Of a stretch of 64,000 nt of DNA, positions 10,804 through 20,248 are shown one piece after another. Location: NCBI RefSeq assembly GCF_001945445.1, contig NZ_MSXW01000026.1, positions 83,937-147,936 on the forward strand. The letters are read 5' to 3'. Origin of the DNA: Pseudomonas sp. PA27(2017) (lineage in GTDB: Bacteria; Pseudomonadota; Gammaproteobacteria; Pseudomonadales; Pseudomonadaceae). The notes under the pieces are model-generated. The model had not been told where the DNA came from. It saw only the letters and a list, made by a program, of their open reading frames with translations, and searched no databases. Each line of letters starts with the position of its first letter. Position 1 is the stretch's first letter. The translations under genes and the position numbers were made by a program.

Positions 10804-11886
10804 CTACCAGCGAAAGTACAGAACATCGCCAGATGCATTGGCCGGTGCCGTTGGTGGCGCAGCCTGAGGTTCCACCGGCGCCTGACTGGCATCGACGGGT
10901 GCCTGGGGCTCGGCGGGCGCCGGCGCCTCGACGGCCAGTTCGGCAGCCGACACCTCGTGCAACTGCAGCAGGCCCAGTTGGGTGCGCAGCTGCTCGGCAC
11001 TGGCGTTGACCTTGTAGATCAGCCGGTCGGCCTGCACCGACTGCAGTTGGGCGCCAAAGGGTTCGAGCACCCGCTGCAGCTCGGCGTAGCGCGACAGATC
11101 GGCGCCGATGATTTCCACCGTCTGCGTCGAACTGGCGCCCGGAGCGACGACGAAACGTGGAGCCAGGCGCTCGCTCACCGCCAGCAACACCGCATCGGCC
11201 AGCGCGGCCTGATCGGCGCCCTCGGCCTTGCCCTGCTCGCGCTCGTCGCCCAGCCACAGTTGCCAGCTGGCTTGCCACTTGCCGTCCGCTTCACTGGCGC
11301 GCACGGCCAGCAAGGCGTCGGCCCCGTAGCGCTCGGATGCCGAACGCAGCTCACCCGGATCCTTGGCACCAAGTGCCTCCTTGGTCGCCACCAGTTGCTC
11401 GCTGAGGTCGGCCAACGGCAGGCGCAACGGCAGGCCACGGTGCTGGGCCGCCTCGCGCAGCGGCTCGGCAGCGGCCTGGCCGTCACCGACCATGTTCGCG
11501 CCATCGACCGTCTCGTTCAGCCACCAGGCGAGAATCGCCGGGCGGTTGACGCCCCAGAGCGGCAAACCGGCCTGACGCAGGGAGCGATCGGTGGACACCG
11601 CATCGAAATCGACCACCAGGTGATCGCCCTCGTAACCGTACTGGCTGATGATCTGCTGCGGATCCTTGCGCAACTCCGCCAGCGTCGAGCCCTTGGCCGC
11701 ATCCGGTTTGCCGGTCAGGCGCAGTACCAGCGTCTCGACCGCCCGCTGCAGGGCGGCATCGCGCTCCTCGGGCTGCTGGCTGGCAACCGTCTCGCGCACC
11801 TGATAGAGGTCACTCACGGTCGCTGCCAGGGTCGGCAGGCTCAAGAGTGACAGGCAGAGAAGCAGGGGGCGGAAGCTCGGGCGCAT
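10804..11886 (-). CDS. DUF2066 domain protein, exported
   Basis: The 360-residue product has a signal peptide (residues 1-21, cleavage near TLA-A) and a DUF2066 body with the recognisable QRAVETLVLRLTGKPDAA segment near residue 46. The C terminus is a Pro/Ala-rich linker followed by a short tail ending YFRW. It is likely periplasmic; function unknown. It is divergent from purM across 282 bases. I recognise it as the usual neighbour upstream of purM in Pseudomonas. Confidence 0.8.
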   Translation of the reverse strand: MRPSFRPLLLCLSLLSLPTLAATVSDLYQVRETVASQQPEERDAALQRAVETLVLRLTGKPDAAKGSTLAELRKDPQQIISQYGYEGDHLVVDFDAVSTDRSLRQAGLPLWGVNRPAILAWWLNETVDGANMVGDGQAAAEPLREAAQHRGLPLRLPLADLSEQLVATKEALGAKDPGELRSASERYGADALLAVRASEADGKWQASWQLWLGDEREQGKAEGADQAALADAVLLAVSERLAPRFVVAPGASSTQTVEIIGADLSRYAELQRVLEPFGAQLQSVQADRLIYKVNASAEQLRTQLGLLQLHEVSAAELAVEAPAPAEPQAPVDASQAPVEPQAAPPTAPANASGDVLYFRW

Positions 11887-12091
11887 GAACGGAAAACTCT
11901 CGGCTTAAGAAGGCGGCGCGCGGTAACAGGCCGTGGCGCTATACCTTAGGGGCTGTTGCCATGGCATCGCAAGCCACGCGGCCATCAGCACTCAGGTAGG
12001 CTTGCGTGTGACCCGCCAGGGCCGGCCAGGTTTCACGCCGCCTGGCGACCCGTACTCGGCACGGTGGCTGGCCGCTGCCGGGCAAGCCTGA

Positions 12092-12097
12092 TAAAAT
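12092..12097 (+). promoter_or_regulatory. -10 box of purM-purN
   Basis: TAAAAT lies 71 bases before the purM ATG. The -35 position (TGGCCG, 17-bp spacer) is weak. Nothing else is recognisable in the spacer 11887-12168. Confidence 0.4.
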
Positions 12098-12168
12098 CGC
12101 GCGCCTTCGCAGAACGGCCCCAAGGGGCCGACGCTATTCCGACTTTCCCCTTCCAAAGGCCTGGATCT

Positions 12169-13227
12169 ATGAGCAAGCAACCCTCCATCAGCTACAAGGA
12201 CGCAGGTGTGGACATCGACGCAGGCGAAGCCCTGGTCGAACGCATCAAGGGCGTAGCCAAGCGCACCGCCCGTCCTGAAGTCATGGGTGGCCTGGGCGGC
12301 TTCGGCGCCCTGTGCGAGATCCCGGCCGGCTACAAGCAACCGGTGCTGGTGTCCGGCACCGACGGCGTAGGCACCAAGCTGCGCCTGGCGCTGAACCTGA
12401 ACAAGCACGACAGCATCGGCCAGGACCTGGTCGCCATGTGCGTCAACGACCTGGTAGTCTGCGGCGCCGAGCCACTGTTCTTCCTCGACTACTACGCCAC
12501 CGGCAAGCTGAATGTCGACGTGGCCGCCACCGTGGTCACCGGCATCGGTGCCGGTTGCGAACTGGCAGGCTGCTCGCTGGTCGGTGGTGAAACCGCCGAG
12601 ATGCCGGGCATGTACGAAGGCGAAGACTACGACCTGGCCGGTTTCTGCGTGGGTGTGGTCGAGAAGGCCGAGATCATCGACGGTTCCAAGGTCGCTACCG
12701 GCGATGCACTGATCGCCCTGCCCTCCTCGGGCCCGCACTCCAACGGCTACTCGCTGATCCGCAAGATCCTCGAAGTATCCGGCACCGATATCGAAAACAC
12801 CCAGCTCGACGGCAAGCCCCTGGCCGACCTGCTGATGGCGCCGACGCGCATCTACGTCAAGCCGCTGCTGGAGCTGATCAAGAACACTGGCGCAGTCAAG
12901 GCCATGGCCCACATCACGGGCGGCGGCCTGCTGGACAACATCCCGCGCGTACTGCCGGACAACGCCCAGGCAGTAATCGACGTGGCCAGCTGGCAGCGCC
13001 CGGCAGTGTTCGACTTCCTGCAGGACAAAGGCAACGTCGACGAGCATGAAATGCACCGCGTGCTGAACTGCGGCGTGGGCATGGTCATCTGCGTCGCTCA
13101 GGATCAGGTCGACACCGCCCTGCAGAGCCTGCGCAGCGCCGGTGAGCAGCCCTGGGTGATCGGCCAGATCGCCGCAGCAGCCGAAGGCGCCGAGCGCGTC
13201 GTGCTGAACAATCTGAAAACCCACTGA
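12169..13227 (+). CDS. purM: phosphoribosylformylglycinamidine cyclo-ligase (AIR synthetase)
   Basis: Fifth step of purine synthesis: ATP-dependent closure of FGAM to AIR. The 352-residue product is of normal length, with the N-terminal [13 protein letters not shown] motif, GTDGVGTKL near residue 64, and the ATP-binding [11 protein letters not shown] near residue 140. The frame is open far upstream, but the ATG used gives the family N terminus and has AAAGG upstream. purN follows after 10 bases. Confidence 0.97.
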   Translation: MSKQPSISYKDAGVDIDAGEALVERIKGVAKRTARPEVMGGLGGFGALCEIPAGYKQPVLVSGTDGVGTKLRLALNLNKHDSIGQDLVAMCVNDLVVCGAEPLFFLDYYATGKLNVDVAATVVTGIGAGCELAGCSLVGGETAEMPGMYEGEDYDLAGFCVGVVEKAEIIDGSKVATGDALIALPSSGPHSNGYSLIRKILEVSGTDIENTQLDGKPLADLLMAPTRIYVKPLLELIKNTGAVKAMAHITGGGLLDNIPRVLPDNAQAVIDVASWQRPAVFDFLQDKGNVDEHEMHRVLNCGVGMVICVAQDQVDTALQSLRSAGEQPWVIGQIAAAAEGAERVVLNNLKTH

Positions 13228-13237
13228 TAGGCACCTA

Positions 13238-13912
13238 ATGCCGCGATCCTGCAATGTAGTGGTGCTGCTGTCGGGCACCGGCAGCAATCTTCAGGCGCTG
13301 ATCGACAGCACCGCTGACGGCGAGAACCCGGTGCGCATCGCCGCGGTGATCGCCAACCGCAGCGACGCCTACGGCCTGCAACGTGCGCAGGCCGCCGGCA
13401 TCGCCACCCGGGTACTCGAGCACGGCGATTATCAGGGCCGCGACGCCTTCGACGCCGCCCTGATGGAGGCCATCGACGGATTCGATCCGCAACTGGTCGT
13501 GCTCGCCGGCTTCATGCGCATTCTCACCCCTGCCTTCGTGCGCCACTACCATGGTCGCCTGCTGAACATTCATCCCTCACTGCTGCCACGCCACAAAGGC
13601 CTGCACACTCATCAGCGCGCGCTGGAGGCCGGCGACACCGAGCACGGCTGCAGCGTGCACTTCGTGACCGAGGAACTCGATGGTGGCCCTCTGGTCGTAC
13701 AGGCAGTAATCCCGGTACATTCGCAAGACACGGCCGCCAGCCTGGCGCAACGGGTTCACGCCCAGGAACACCGGATCTACCCGCTGGCCATACGCTGGTT
13801 CGCCGAGGGGCGTTTGCACCTCACGGAGGCCGGTCCCCAGCTCGACGGTGTTGCTCTGCCGGCCACCGGTTACCCCATCAATAGCAAGGAGACTCCATGC
13901 GCCGCGCCTTAA
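13238..13912 (+). CDS. purN: phosphoribosylglycinamide formyltransferase
   Basis: Third step of purine synthesis: transfers formyl from 10-formyl-THF to GAR. The 224-residue product has the GAR-binding loop LLSGTGSNLQALI at the N terminus, the catalytic NIHPSLLP motif (Asn and His) near residue 110, and the HFVTEELDGGP segment with the catalytic Asp. It overlaps the next gene by 16 bases, linking the DUF3108 gene to this operon. Confidence 0.96.
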   Translation: MPRSCNVVVLLSGTGSNLQALIDSTADGENPVRIAAVIANRSDAYGLQRAQAAGIATRVLEHGDYQGRDAFDAALMEAIDGFDPQLVVLAGFMRILTPAFVRHYHGRLLNIHPSLLPRHKGLHTHQRALEAGDTEHGCSVHFVTEELDGGPLVVQAVIPVHSQDTAASLAQRVHAQEHRIYPLAIRWFAEGRLHLTEAGPQLDGVALPATGYPINSKETPCAAP

Positions 13913-14613
13913 TGCTTGCCCTGGCGTTGTTCAGCCTGCCTGCCCTCGCCGCAGAGCCGAAGCCCTTCTCCGCCAGCTACACCGCCGACTGGAAACAGGT
14001 TCCCGTCAGTGGCTCCGCCGAACGCAGCCTGCAGAAGCTCGAAGACGGGCGCTGGCAGTTGGTGTTCAAAGCCTCCATGCTGGTCGCCGGCTTGACCGAG
14101 CAAAGCACCTTCTCGGTCGAAGGCGATACCTTCCTGCCGCAGAGCTACAAGTTCGAGCGCAGCGGCCTGGGCAAGAGCAAGGACGTCGAGTTCGATTTCG
14201 ACTGGTCGCAAAAGCAGGTGATCGGCAGTGATCGCGGCGACCCGGTGCGCTTCCCGCTCAACCGTGGCATGCAGGACAAGTCGACCTACCAGCTGGCCCT
14301 GCAGCACGACGTGGCCGCTGGCGAGAAAAGCATGAGCTATCAGGTGGTCGATGGCGACGAAATCGAAACCTACGATTTCCGCGTGCTCGGCGAAGAAGTG
14401 GTGCGCACCGCTGCCGGCCTGATCGACGCCATCAAGGTCGAGCGCGTACGCGACCCCACGCAAAGCAGCCGCAAGACCATCCTGTGGTTCGCCAAGGACT
14501 GGGATTACCTGCTGGTTCGCCTGCATCAGGTCGAGAAGGACGGCAAGGAATACCAGATCATGCTCAAGTCGGGCACCGTCGATGGCAAGACCGTGGAAGG
14601 TCGCCGCGACTGA
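13897..14613 (+). CDS. DUF3108 domain protein, exported
   Basis: The 238-residue product has a signal peptide (cleavage near ALA-A, residue 18) and a beta-rich DUF3108 body, for example FSASYTADWKQVPVSGSAER and SYKFERSGLGKSKDVEFDFDW. It is predicted periplasmic; function unknown. The Shine-Dalgarno AAGGAG is strong, and the gene begins inside purN. A terminator ends the operon 17 bases after the stop. Confidence 0.82.
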   Translation: MRRALMLALALFSLPALAAEPKPFSASYTADWKQVPVSGSAERSLQKLEDGRWQLVFKASMLVAGLTEQSTFSVEGDTFLPQSYKFERSGLGKSKDVEFDFDWSQKQVIGSDRGDPVRFPLNRGMQDKSTYQLALQHDVAAGEKSMSYQVVDGDEIETYDFRVLGEEVVRTAAGLIDAIKVERVRDPTQSSRKTILWFAKDWDYLLVRLHQVEKDGKEYQIMLKSGTVDGKTVEGRRD

Positions 14614-14630
14614 CCTGACCGCCACACACC

Positions 14631-14659
14631 AAAAAACCGGGGCTTGCCCCGGTTTTTTT
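14631..14659 (+). terminator. terminator of the purM-purN-DUF3108 operon
   Basis: AAAAAACCGGGGC, TT, GCCCCGGTTTTTTT: a GC-rich stem with flanking A and T runs, so it can act in both directions. Confidence 0.85.
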
Positions 14660-14713
14660 ATGCCTGGGATTCAGCTGCTGTCATCGAGAATTTCCAGAAA
14701 GCGAAGCGGTCGG

Positions 14714-14741
14714 GAACTTGTAACCAATTAATACAGTCACA
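14714..14741 (+). promoter_or_regulatory. candidate AlgU (sigma-22) promoter
   Basis: GAACTT, 17 bases, TCACA. The -35 is a full match to the AlgU/RpoE consensus; the -10 keeps only the TC and final A. It is about 80 bases before the ATG of the 62-residue protein. Confidence 0.4.
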
Positions 14742-14752
14742 AAATATGTCGT

Positions 14753-14770
14753 TGCTTAGCAGGCTAAGCA
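14753..14770. repeat. 8-bp inverted repeat in the leader of the 62-residue gene
   Basis: TGCTTAGC, AG, GCTAAGCA. It is perfect, with a 2-base gap, just downstream of the predicted start point of the candidate AlgU promoter. It could be an operator; the loop is too small for a plain RNA hairpin without opening a pair. Confidence 0.45.
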
Positions 14771-14821
14771 CGAGCGCAACCGCCTTGCGCAGCATTTGTC
14801 CGGCAATACTGGAGAAATAGA

Positions 14822-15010
14822 ATGAGCGTACTAGTAGTGACCGAGCGTGACGAACACCATATGTCCCACGAAGCCCAGGCCGAGGGCCTGCGGGTCTGGG
14901 ATGTGTACCAGAACGATCAGCTGGTCGGCATCTTCCCCTCCGAGGAGGAAGCGGTCGCGTATCAGGCAGAGCTGAAAGCCCATGACCATGAGGCAGCTCA
15001 TTCGGAATAA
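14822..15010 (+). CDS. small conserved hypothetical protein
   Basis: A 62-residue acidic, His-rich protein with the segment GLRVWDVYQNDQLVGIFPSE, which looks like a short beta-hairpin unit. GGAG is well placed before the ATG and a strong terminator follows 10 bases after the stop, so this is a self-contained transcription unit. I recall similar proteins in Pseudomonas without a function. Possible control by an envelope-stress sigma factor is noted separately. Confidence 0.7.
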   Translation: MSVLVVTERDEHHMSHEAQAEGLRVWDVYQNDQLVGIFPSEEEAVAYQAELKAHDHEAAHSE

Positions 15011-15020
15011 ATCGAAATCC

Positions 15021-15054
15021 CATGAAAAAGCCCGCGATCGCGGGCTTTTTCATG
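15021..15054. terminator. bidirectional terminator
   Basis: A perfect 34-bp palindrome, arms CATGAAAAAGCCCGCGA, gives a stem flanked by T5 on both strands. It serves the 62-residue gene (+) and the DUF2058 gene (-), which converge on it. Confidence 0.85.
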
Positions 15055-15063
15055 CCTGGAGGT

Positions 15064-15603
15064 TCACCACATCAGGTCATCGGGCACCTGATAGGCTGCA
15101 TACGGATCGTCCTCGTCAGGCGCCTCGGTTGGCGTGTTGAGCAGCAGCACACGCTGCGGATCACGCTCCTGAATGCGCAGCGCCGCCTCACGCGGGATCA
15201 CTTCGTAACCGCCGCCATGACGCACGATGGCCAGCGAGCCGCGACTGAGCTTGTCGCGCATCAATGCGTTGACCGGCAGGCGCTTGACCTTCTTGTCATC
15301 GACGAAGTTGTAGTAATCCTCGGTGGTCAGCTTGGGCAGGCGCGACGCCTCGATCAGTTGCTTGATCTGCGCAGCACGGGCTTTCTGCTCGGCCTTTTCC
15401 TGCTGCTGACGATTGAGTTCCTGATCACGCGCGGCCTTCTCGGCCTTGGCCTGCTGGGCCGCGAGCTGGCTGCTGTTGTCTTCTTCAGCCTGGCCTTTCT
15501 TCACCATGCGCTGCTGTTTGTGCTGTTGCTTGCTGGCCTGCTTGACCTGCTTCTCGTTGACCAACCCGGCTTTGAGCAACTGGTCACGTAGTGAAATCGC
15601 CAT
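15064..15603 (-). CDS. DUF2058 (YaiL-like) protein
   Basis: The 179-residue product has an N terminus of the form MAISLRDQLLKAGLV, a long charged Gln/Lys/Ala helix (residues 20-85, probably coiled coil), and a C-terminal globular part with YYNFVDDKKVKRLPV. This matches the DUF2058/YaiL family, sometimes labelled nucleoprotein; function unproven. It lies 59 bases downstream of mazG on the same strand and ends at a bidirectional terminator, so it is probably the last gene of that unit. Confidence 0.82.
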   Translation of the reverse strand: MAISLRDQLLKAGLVNEKQVKQASKQQHKQQRMVKKGQAEEDNSSQLAAQQAKAEKAARDQELNRQQQEKAEQKARAAQIKQLIEASRLPKLTTEDYYNFVDDKKVKRLPVNALMRDKLSRGSLAIVRHGGGYEVIPREAALRIQERDPQRVLLLNTPTEAPDEDDPYAAYQVPDDLMW

Positions 15604-15662
15604 AACCTACCTATGCGCAGACAATTTAACGGGATGGGACAAACCCATCTGACTTGGGGCTT

Positions 15663-16490
15663 TCAGCAGCCTGACTGCCGCTCACTTTTCTTGGCCTCGC
15701 CCCACAGGGCATCGAGCTCATCCAGGGTGCAATTCTCGATGGGCCGCCCGGCTTCGCGCAATGCCTGTTCGATGAAGCGGAAGCGCCGCTCGAATTTGCC
15801 ATTGGCCGCCCGTAATGCGGCCTCGGGATCGACTTTCAGGTGGCGGGCCAGATTGGTGGCGCTGAACAGCAGATCACCGATCTCCTCGGCGACGGCTTCA
15901 GGGTCGTTCTCGCTGATCGCTTCGAGCACTTCATCGAGCTCTTCGCGCACCTTGTCGAGCACCGGCAAGGCATCCGGCCAGTCGAAGCCGACGCGGGCCG
16001 CGCGGCCCTGCAGCTTCTTGGCACGGCTCAGGGCCGGCAGCACGTTCGGCACGTCATCGAGCAACGACAACTGCTGCGGCGCCGCAGCACGCTCTGCGCG
16101 CTCCTCGGCCTTGATCGCTTCCCAGCGCTGTTTGACCTCGGCTTCGCCGAGGCGTGGCTGATCAACCGGCCCATACAGATCGCCATCGGGAAACACGTGG
16201 GGGTGGCGGCGCACCAGCTTGCGGGTGATGCCATCGACCACCGCGGCAAAATCGAAGCGCCCCTCCTCCTCTGCCAGTTGGCTGTAGTAGACGACCTGGA
16301 ACAGCAGGTCGCCGAGCTCGCCCGGTAATTCGTCGAAAGCGCTGCGCTCGATGGCATCGGCCACTTCGTACGCTTCCTCAAGGGTGTGCGGCACGATGCT
16401 GGCGTAGGACTGTTTCAGATCCCATGGGCAGCCATGCTGCGGGTCGCGCAGGCGCGCCATCAGATTGAGCAGGTCAGGGAGTTGGTACAT
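15663..16490 (-). CDS. mazG: nucleoside triphosphate pyrophosphohydrolase MazG
   Basis: Hydrolyses (d)NTPs to NMP and PPi and, in E. coli, lowers ppGpp when co-expressed with relA. The 275-residue protein has two MazG domains: residues about 5-120 (LRDPQHGCPWDLKQSY, EEAYEVADAIE, ELGDLLFQVVY with the EExxE/ExxD metal ligands) and 150-265 (EELDEVLEAI, EEIGDLLFSATN). The ATG at 16490 gives the family start MYQLPDLL. It lies downstream of relA, 55 bases apart, on the same strand. Confidence 0.94.
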   Translation of the reverse strand: MYQLPDLLNLMARLRDPQHGCPWDLKQSYASIVPHTLEEAYEVADAIERSAFDELPGELGDLLFQVVYYSQLAEEEGRFDFAAVVDGITRKLVRRHPHVFPDGDLYGPVDQPRLGEAEVKQRWEAIKAEERAERAAAPQQLSLLDDVPNVLPALSRAKKLQGRAARVGFDWPDALPVLDKVREELDEVLEAISENDPEAVAEEIGDLLFSATNLARHLKVDPEAALRAANGKFERRFRFIEQALREAGRPIENCTLDELDALWGEAKKSERQSGC

Positions 16491-16545
16491 AAAGGGTCCA
16501 GTGAATGCGGGCACGAAGGTTCGTCACTTCGTGCCCGTTTACGAC

Positions 16546-18792
16546 TCAAGGCGCTCGGTGGCGACGTGCCTCGATGATATTGGGCAGTTGCGACAGGCGG
16601 CCCAGCAGCCTGCCCAGCGCGTCCAGCCCTGGAATTTCCACGGTCAGCGACATCGACGCCGTGTTGTCTTCCTTGTTCGAGCGGGTATTGACCGCCAGCA
16701 CGTTGAGCTTCTCGTTGAGCAGCATCTGCGTCACATCGCGCAGCAGACCGGAACGGTCGTAGGCACGAATGATGATGTCCACCGGGTAGGTCTGCACCGG
16801 CACCGGCCCCCAGCTGACCTGGATGATCCGCTCCGGCTCGCGGCTGCCGAGCTGCAGCACCGCCGCACAATCCTGGCGGTGAATGCTGACGCCGCGGCCC
16901 AGGGTGATGTAACCGACGATGGGGTCGCCCGGCAGCGGCTGGCAGCAGCCGGCCATCTGGGTCATCAGGTTGCCCACGCCCTGGATCTGGATATCGCCTC
17001 GCTTGCCCGGCTTGAAGCCCTGGGCCTTGCGAGGAATCAGCTCGAGCTGCTCGTTGCCGCGCTCCGGCTCGACCAGTTGCTGAGCCAGGTTGACCAGCTG
17101 CGCAAGGCGCAGATCCCCCGCGCCCAGGGAGGCGAACAGATCCTCGGCGGTGCGCAGGTTGGCCTTCTCGGCGAGCTTCTCGAAGTCCACCGGTGGCAAG
17201 GCGACGCGGGCCAGTTCACGTTCGAGCATGGTCTTGCCGGCGGCGACGTTCTGGTCGCGGTCCTGCAGTTTGAACCAGTGGACGATCTTCGCCCGCGCCC
17301 GGGAGGTGGTCACGTAACCCAGGTTGGAGTTCAGCCAGTCACGGCTCGGCGTGCCCTGCTTGCTGGTGATGATTTCCACCTGCTCGCCGGTCTGCAGACT
17401 GTAGTTGAGCGGCACGATGCGCCCGTTGATCTTGGCACCGCGGCAGTTATGGCCGATCTCGGTGTGTACGCGGTAGGCGAAGTCCAGCGGCGTGGCACCC
17501 TTGGGCAGGTCGATGGCGTGACCGTCCGGGGTGAACACGTAGACCCGGTCAGGCTCGATATCGACGCGCAACTGCTCGGCCAGGCCGCCGATGTCGCCCA
17601 GCTCCTCGTGCCACTCGAGCACCTGACGCAGCCAGGAAATCTTCTCTTCGTAATGATTGGAGCCGGATTTGACGTCGGTACCCTTGTAACGCCAGTGGGC
17701 GCAGACACCCAGCTCGGCTTCTTCGTGCATGTTGGAGGTGCGGATCTGCACCTCCAGCACCTTGCCTTCGGGACCCAGTACCGCCGTGTGCAGCGAGCGG
17801 TAGCCGTTCTCCTTGGGGTTGGCGATGTAATCGTCGAATTCCTTGGGGATGTGCCGCCACAGGGTGTGCACGATACCCAGCGCGGTGTAGCAGTCGCGCA
17901 CCGCCGGGACCAGCACGCGCACTGCGCGCACGTCGTAGATCTGGCTGAACTGCAGGCCCTTGCGCTGCATCTTGCGCCAGATCGAATAGATATGTTTCGC
18001 CCGGCCGCTGATGTCCGCCTTGATGCCGGTGGCTTCGAGTTCCTCGCGCAGTTGCTCCATCACTTCGTTGATGTAGTGTTCGCGGTCCAGGCGGCGCTCG
18101 TGCAGCAGGTTGGCGATCTGCTTGTACTGCTCCGGCTCCAGGTAGCGGAAGGACAGATCTTCCAGCTCCCACTTGATATGGCCGATGCCCAGGCGGTGAG
18201 CCAGTGGCGCGTAGATGTCGAAGACCTCGCGGGCCACGCGCTGGCGGCGCTCCTCGTCGGTGTCCTTGACGGCGCGGATCGCGCAGGTACGCTCGGCCAG
18301 CTTGATCAGCGCGACGCGCACGTCGTCGACCATGGCCACCAGCATCTTGCGCAGGTTGTCGACCTGGGCCTGGGAGCCCAGCACCGTGGATTCACCGCGC
18401 GGGTTGAGGCTGGCGCTGATGGCCGCCATGCGCAGCACGCCCTCGATCAGCTTGGCCACCACCGGGCCGAAACGCTGACGCACGTCAGCCAGGGGAATCT
18501 TGCCTTCGCGCACGCCGCGGTAGATCACGGCGGCTACCAGGGAATCCTGGTCGAGCTTGAGGTCGGCGAGGATCTCGGCGATCTCCAGACCGGCGCTGAA
18601 ACTGGACGCGCCTTCGGTCCACAGATTCTGCGCGGCATTGGCCTGTTGCTCGGCCGCCCGGGCGAATTCACAGGCGGCGCGCAACGCATCGCGATCGAGC
18701 GCCGGGTCGACACTCGTGACGTGCTCCAACCAGGCCTCGAGATTGATACTGCCATCGTCGTTGATGGGCTGGTGCACTCTAACCTGAACCAT
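16546..18792 (-). CDS. relA: GTP pyrophosphokinase RelA
   Basis: Ribosome-linked (p)ppGpp synthetase of the stringent response. The 748-residue product has an N-terminal pseudo-hydrolase region lacking the HDxxED metal motif, a synthetase domain with EFDDYIANPKENGYRSLHT (the EFDD form typical of monofunctional RelA), a TGS domain (VYVFTPDGHAIDLPKGATPLDF), a helical and zinc-finger region (CCQPLPGDPIVGY) and a C-terminal ACT domain. The ATG has GGAAGG upstream; a 27-codon extension does not look native. mazG follows. Confidence 0.97.
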   Translation of the reverse strand: MVQVRVHQPINDDGSINLEAWLEHVTSVDPALDRDALRAACEFARAAEQQANAAQNLWTEGASSFSAGLEIAEILADLKLDQDSLVAAVIYRGVREGKIPLADVRQRFGPVVAKLIEGVLRMAAISASLNPRGESTVLGSQAQVDNLRKMLVAMVDDVRVALIKLAERTCAIRAVKDTDEERRQRVAREVFDIYAPLAHRLGIGHIKWELEDLSFRYLEPEQYKQIANLLHERRLDREHYINEVMEQLREELEATGIKADISGRAKHIYSIWRKMQRKGLQFSQIYDVRAVRVLVPAVRDCYTALGIVHTLWRHIPKEFDDYIANPKENGYRSLHTAVLGPEGKVLEVQIRTSNMHEEAELGVCAHWRYKGTDVKSGSNHYEEKISWLRQVLEWHEELGDIGGLAEQLRVDIEPDRVYVFTPDGHAIDLPKGATPLDFAYRVHTEIGHNCRGAKINGRIVPLNYSLQTGEQVEIITSKQGTPSRDWLNSNLGYVTTSRARAKIVHWFKLQDRDQNVAAGKTMLERELARVALPPVDFEKLAEKANLRTAEDLFASLGAGDLRLAQLVNLAQQLVEPERGNEQLELIPRKAQGFKPGKRGDIQIQGVGNLMTQMAGCCQPLPGDPIVGYITLGRGVSIHRQDCAAVLQLGSREPERIIQVSWGPVPVQTYPVDIIIRAYDRSGLLRDVTQMLLNEKLNVLAVNTRSNKEDNTASMSLTVEIPGLDALGRLLGRLSQLPNIIEARRHRAP

Positions 18793-18898
18793 CTTTACCT
18801 TCCCTATCGCGGGGCACGCCCCGCTGAATGTCGCCAGGCTTCTGCGAGCCGGTCGGTTGACCAATCGGCGCAATCCCTATGCGCCACATCACTTGCCT

Positions 18899-20248
18899 TC
18901 AGCGCTCGAACAGCGCCATCGCTTCCACATGGGCCGTCTGTGGAAACATGTCCAGAATACCGGCTTTTTTCAACCGGTAACCTTGCTGCAACAATTCGCC
19001 ACTGTCACGCGCCAGGGTGGTCGGGTTGCACGATACATAGACCAGCCGATCGGCGCCAAGACTGGCCATCTGCTTGACCACCTGCAGCGCACCGTCACGC
19101 GGCGGGTCAAGCACGATGGCATCGAAACCGCCGGCCGCCCAGCCAGTTCCGGCCAGCGGGTTGGACAGGTCGGCCTGGTAAAAGTGCGCATTGGCCAGGC
19201 CATTGCTACGGGCGTTTTCCGCCGCCCGCTCGACCATCGCCTGCACGCCTTCCACGGCAATCACCTCACGAGCGCGCTGGGCCAGCGGCAGGGCGAAGTT
19301 GCCCAACCCGCAAAACAGATCCAGCACTCGCTCGTCTTCACGCGGCGCCAGCCATTGCAAGGCCTGGGCCACCATGGCGGCGTTGACGGCCGCGTTGACC
19401 TGCACGAAATCGCCCGGTCGGTAGGCCAGCTCCAGGTTCCACGCGTCCAGCCGGTAGCCCAGCGACTGGCTGGCGCCTAGGGGTTGCGGCTCACCCTCGC
19501 CCTGCAGCCACAATTGCGCCTCGTGCACCGAACAGAACGCCTGCAGGCGCGCCGTGTCCACTTCGCTCAAGGGCTCGGTGTGGCGCACCAGCATGGCACT
19601 GGCGGTGCCCTGAAACAGTTCCACATGACCAATGGCACGCGGCGCCTGCAAGCCACCGAGCAGCGCCGGCAGTGCGCGCAGGATCGGTTGCAGCGGCTCG
19701 ACCAGCACCGGGCACTCACTGATGGCGACGATGTCCTGGCTGGCCGCGGCGCGAAAGCCCACATCCAGGCGCTTGTTGCGTGCATCCCAGCGCACCGCAA
19801 TACGGGCGCGGCGGCGGTAGGCGAACTCCGGGCCGGTCAGCGGCTCGGCCCAGATCTCAGGCTGCTGGCCGCCAAGGCGCTCGAGTTGTTCGGCGAGCTG
19901 GCGCTGCTTGAGCGCCAGCTGATCGCGATGGGAGATATGTTGAATGCTGCAACCGCCGCAGATGCGCGCATGTACGCAGGGCTCGGCGCGCCGCTCCGGG
20001 CTGGCCTGGAACACCCGTTCGGTGCGTGCGTCGATCACCTTGCTGCGGGCATCCAGCACCCGGGCTTCGATCTCTTCACCCGGCAGCGCGCCGCTGACGA
20101 ACCAGGTGCGCCCGTCGATGAAGGCGATACCGCGTCCGTCGTTGGCCAGGCGCTCGATCTTCAGGCGCTGCTTCTTGCCCACCGGCACCTGGGCGGCACG
20201 GGTGCCGCCGCTGGGTTGAAAGCGCAGGCCGCCGTTCTTGCGGGCCAT
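18899..20248 (-). CDS. rlmD: 23S rRNA (uracil-1939-C5)-methyltransferase RlmD
   Basis: The 449-residue protein carries an N-terminal TRAM domain (residues about 22-75), a [4Fe-4S] cluster set C91-x5-C97-x2-C100 with a fourth Cys near 178, and a C-terminal SAM domain ([16 protein letters not shown]; catalytic [11 protein letters not shown]). It methylates U1939 of 23S rRNA. Its ATG overlaps the last base of the cysM stop (TGATG), so translation is probably coupled. The gap to relA downstream is 106 bases. Confidence 0.95.
   Translation of the reverse strand: MARKNGGLRFQPSGGTRAAQVPVGKKQRLKIERLANDGRGIAFIDGRTWFVSGALPGEEIEARVLDARSKVIDARTERVFQASPERRAEPCVHARICGGCSIQHISHRDQLALKQRQLAEQLERLGGQQPEIWAEPLTGPEFAYRRRARIAVRWDARNKRLDVGFRAAASQDIVAISECPVLVEPLQPILRALPALLGGLQAPRAIGHVELFQGTASAMLVRHTEPLSEVDTARLQAFCSVHEAQLWLQGEGEPQPLGASQSLGYRLDAWNLELAYRPGDFVQVNAAVNAAMVAQALQWLAPREDERVLDLFCGLGNFALPLAQRAREVIAVEGVQAMVERAAENARSNGLANAHFYQADLSNPLAGTGWAAGGFDAIVLDPPRDGALQVVKQMASLGADRLVYVSCNPTTLARDSGELLQQGYRLKKAGILDMFPQTAHVEAMALFER

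Noticed and set aside
15633..15649. GATGGG-ACAAA-CCCATC inverted repeat after mazG
   Set aside because: Short stem, no T-run; could be chance. Not listed as a terminator.
16465..19077. 870-codon open frame on the plus strand opposite mazG/relA
   Set aside because: Covers relA in antisense, His/Asp/Gln-rich shadow composition, and RelA is unambiguous on the other strand.
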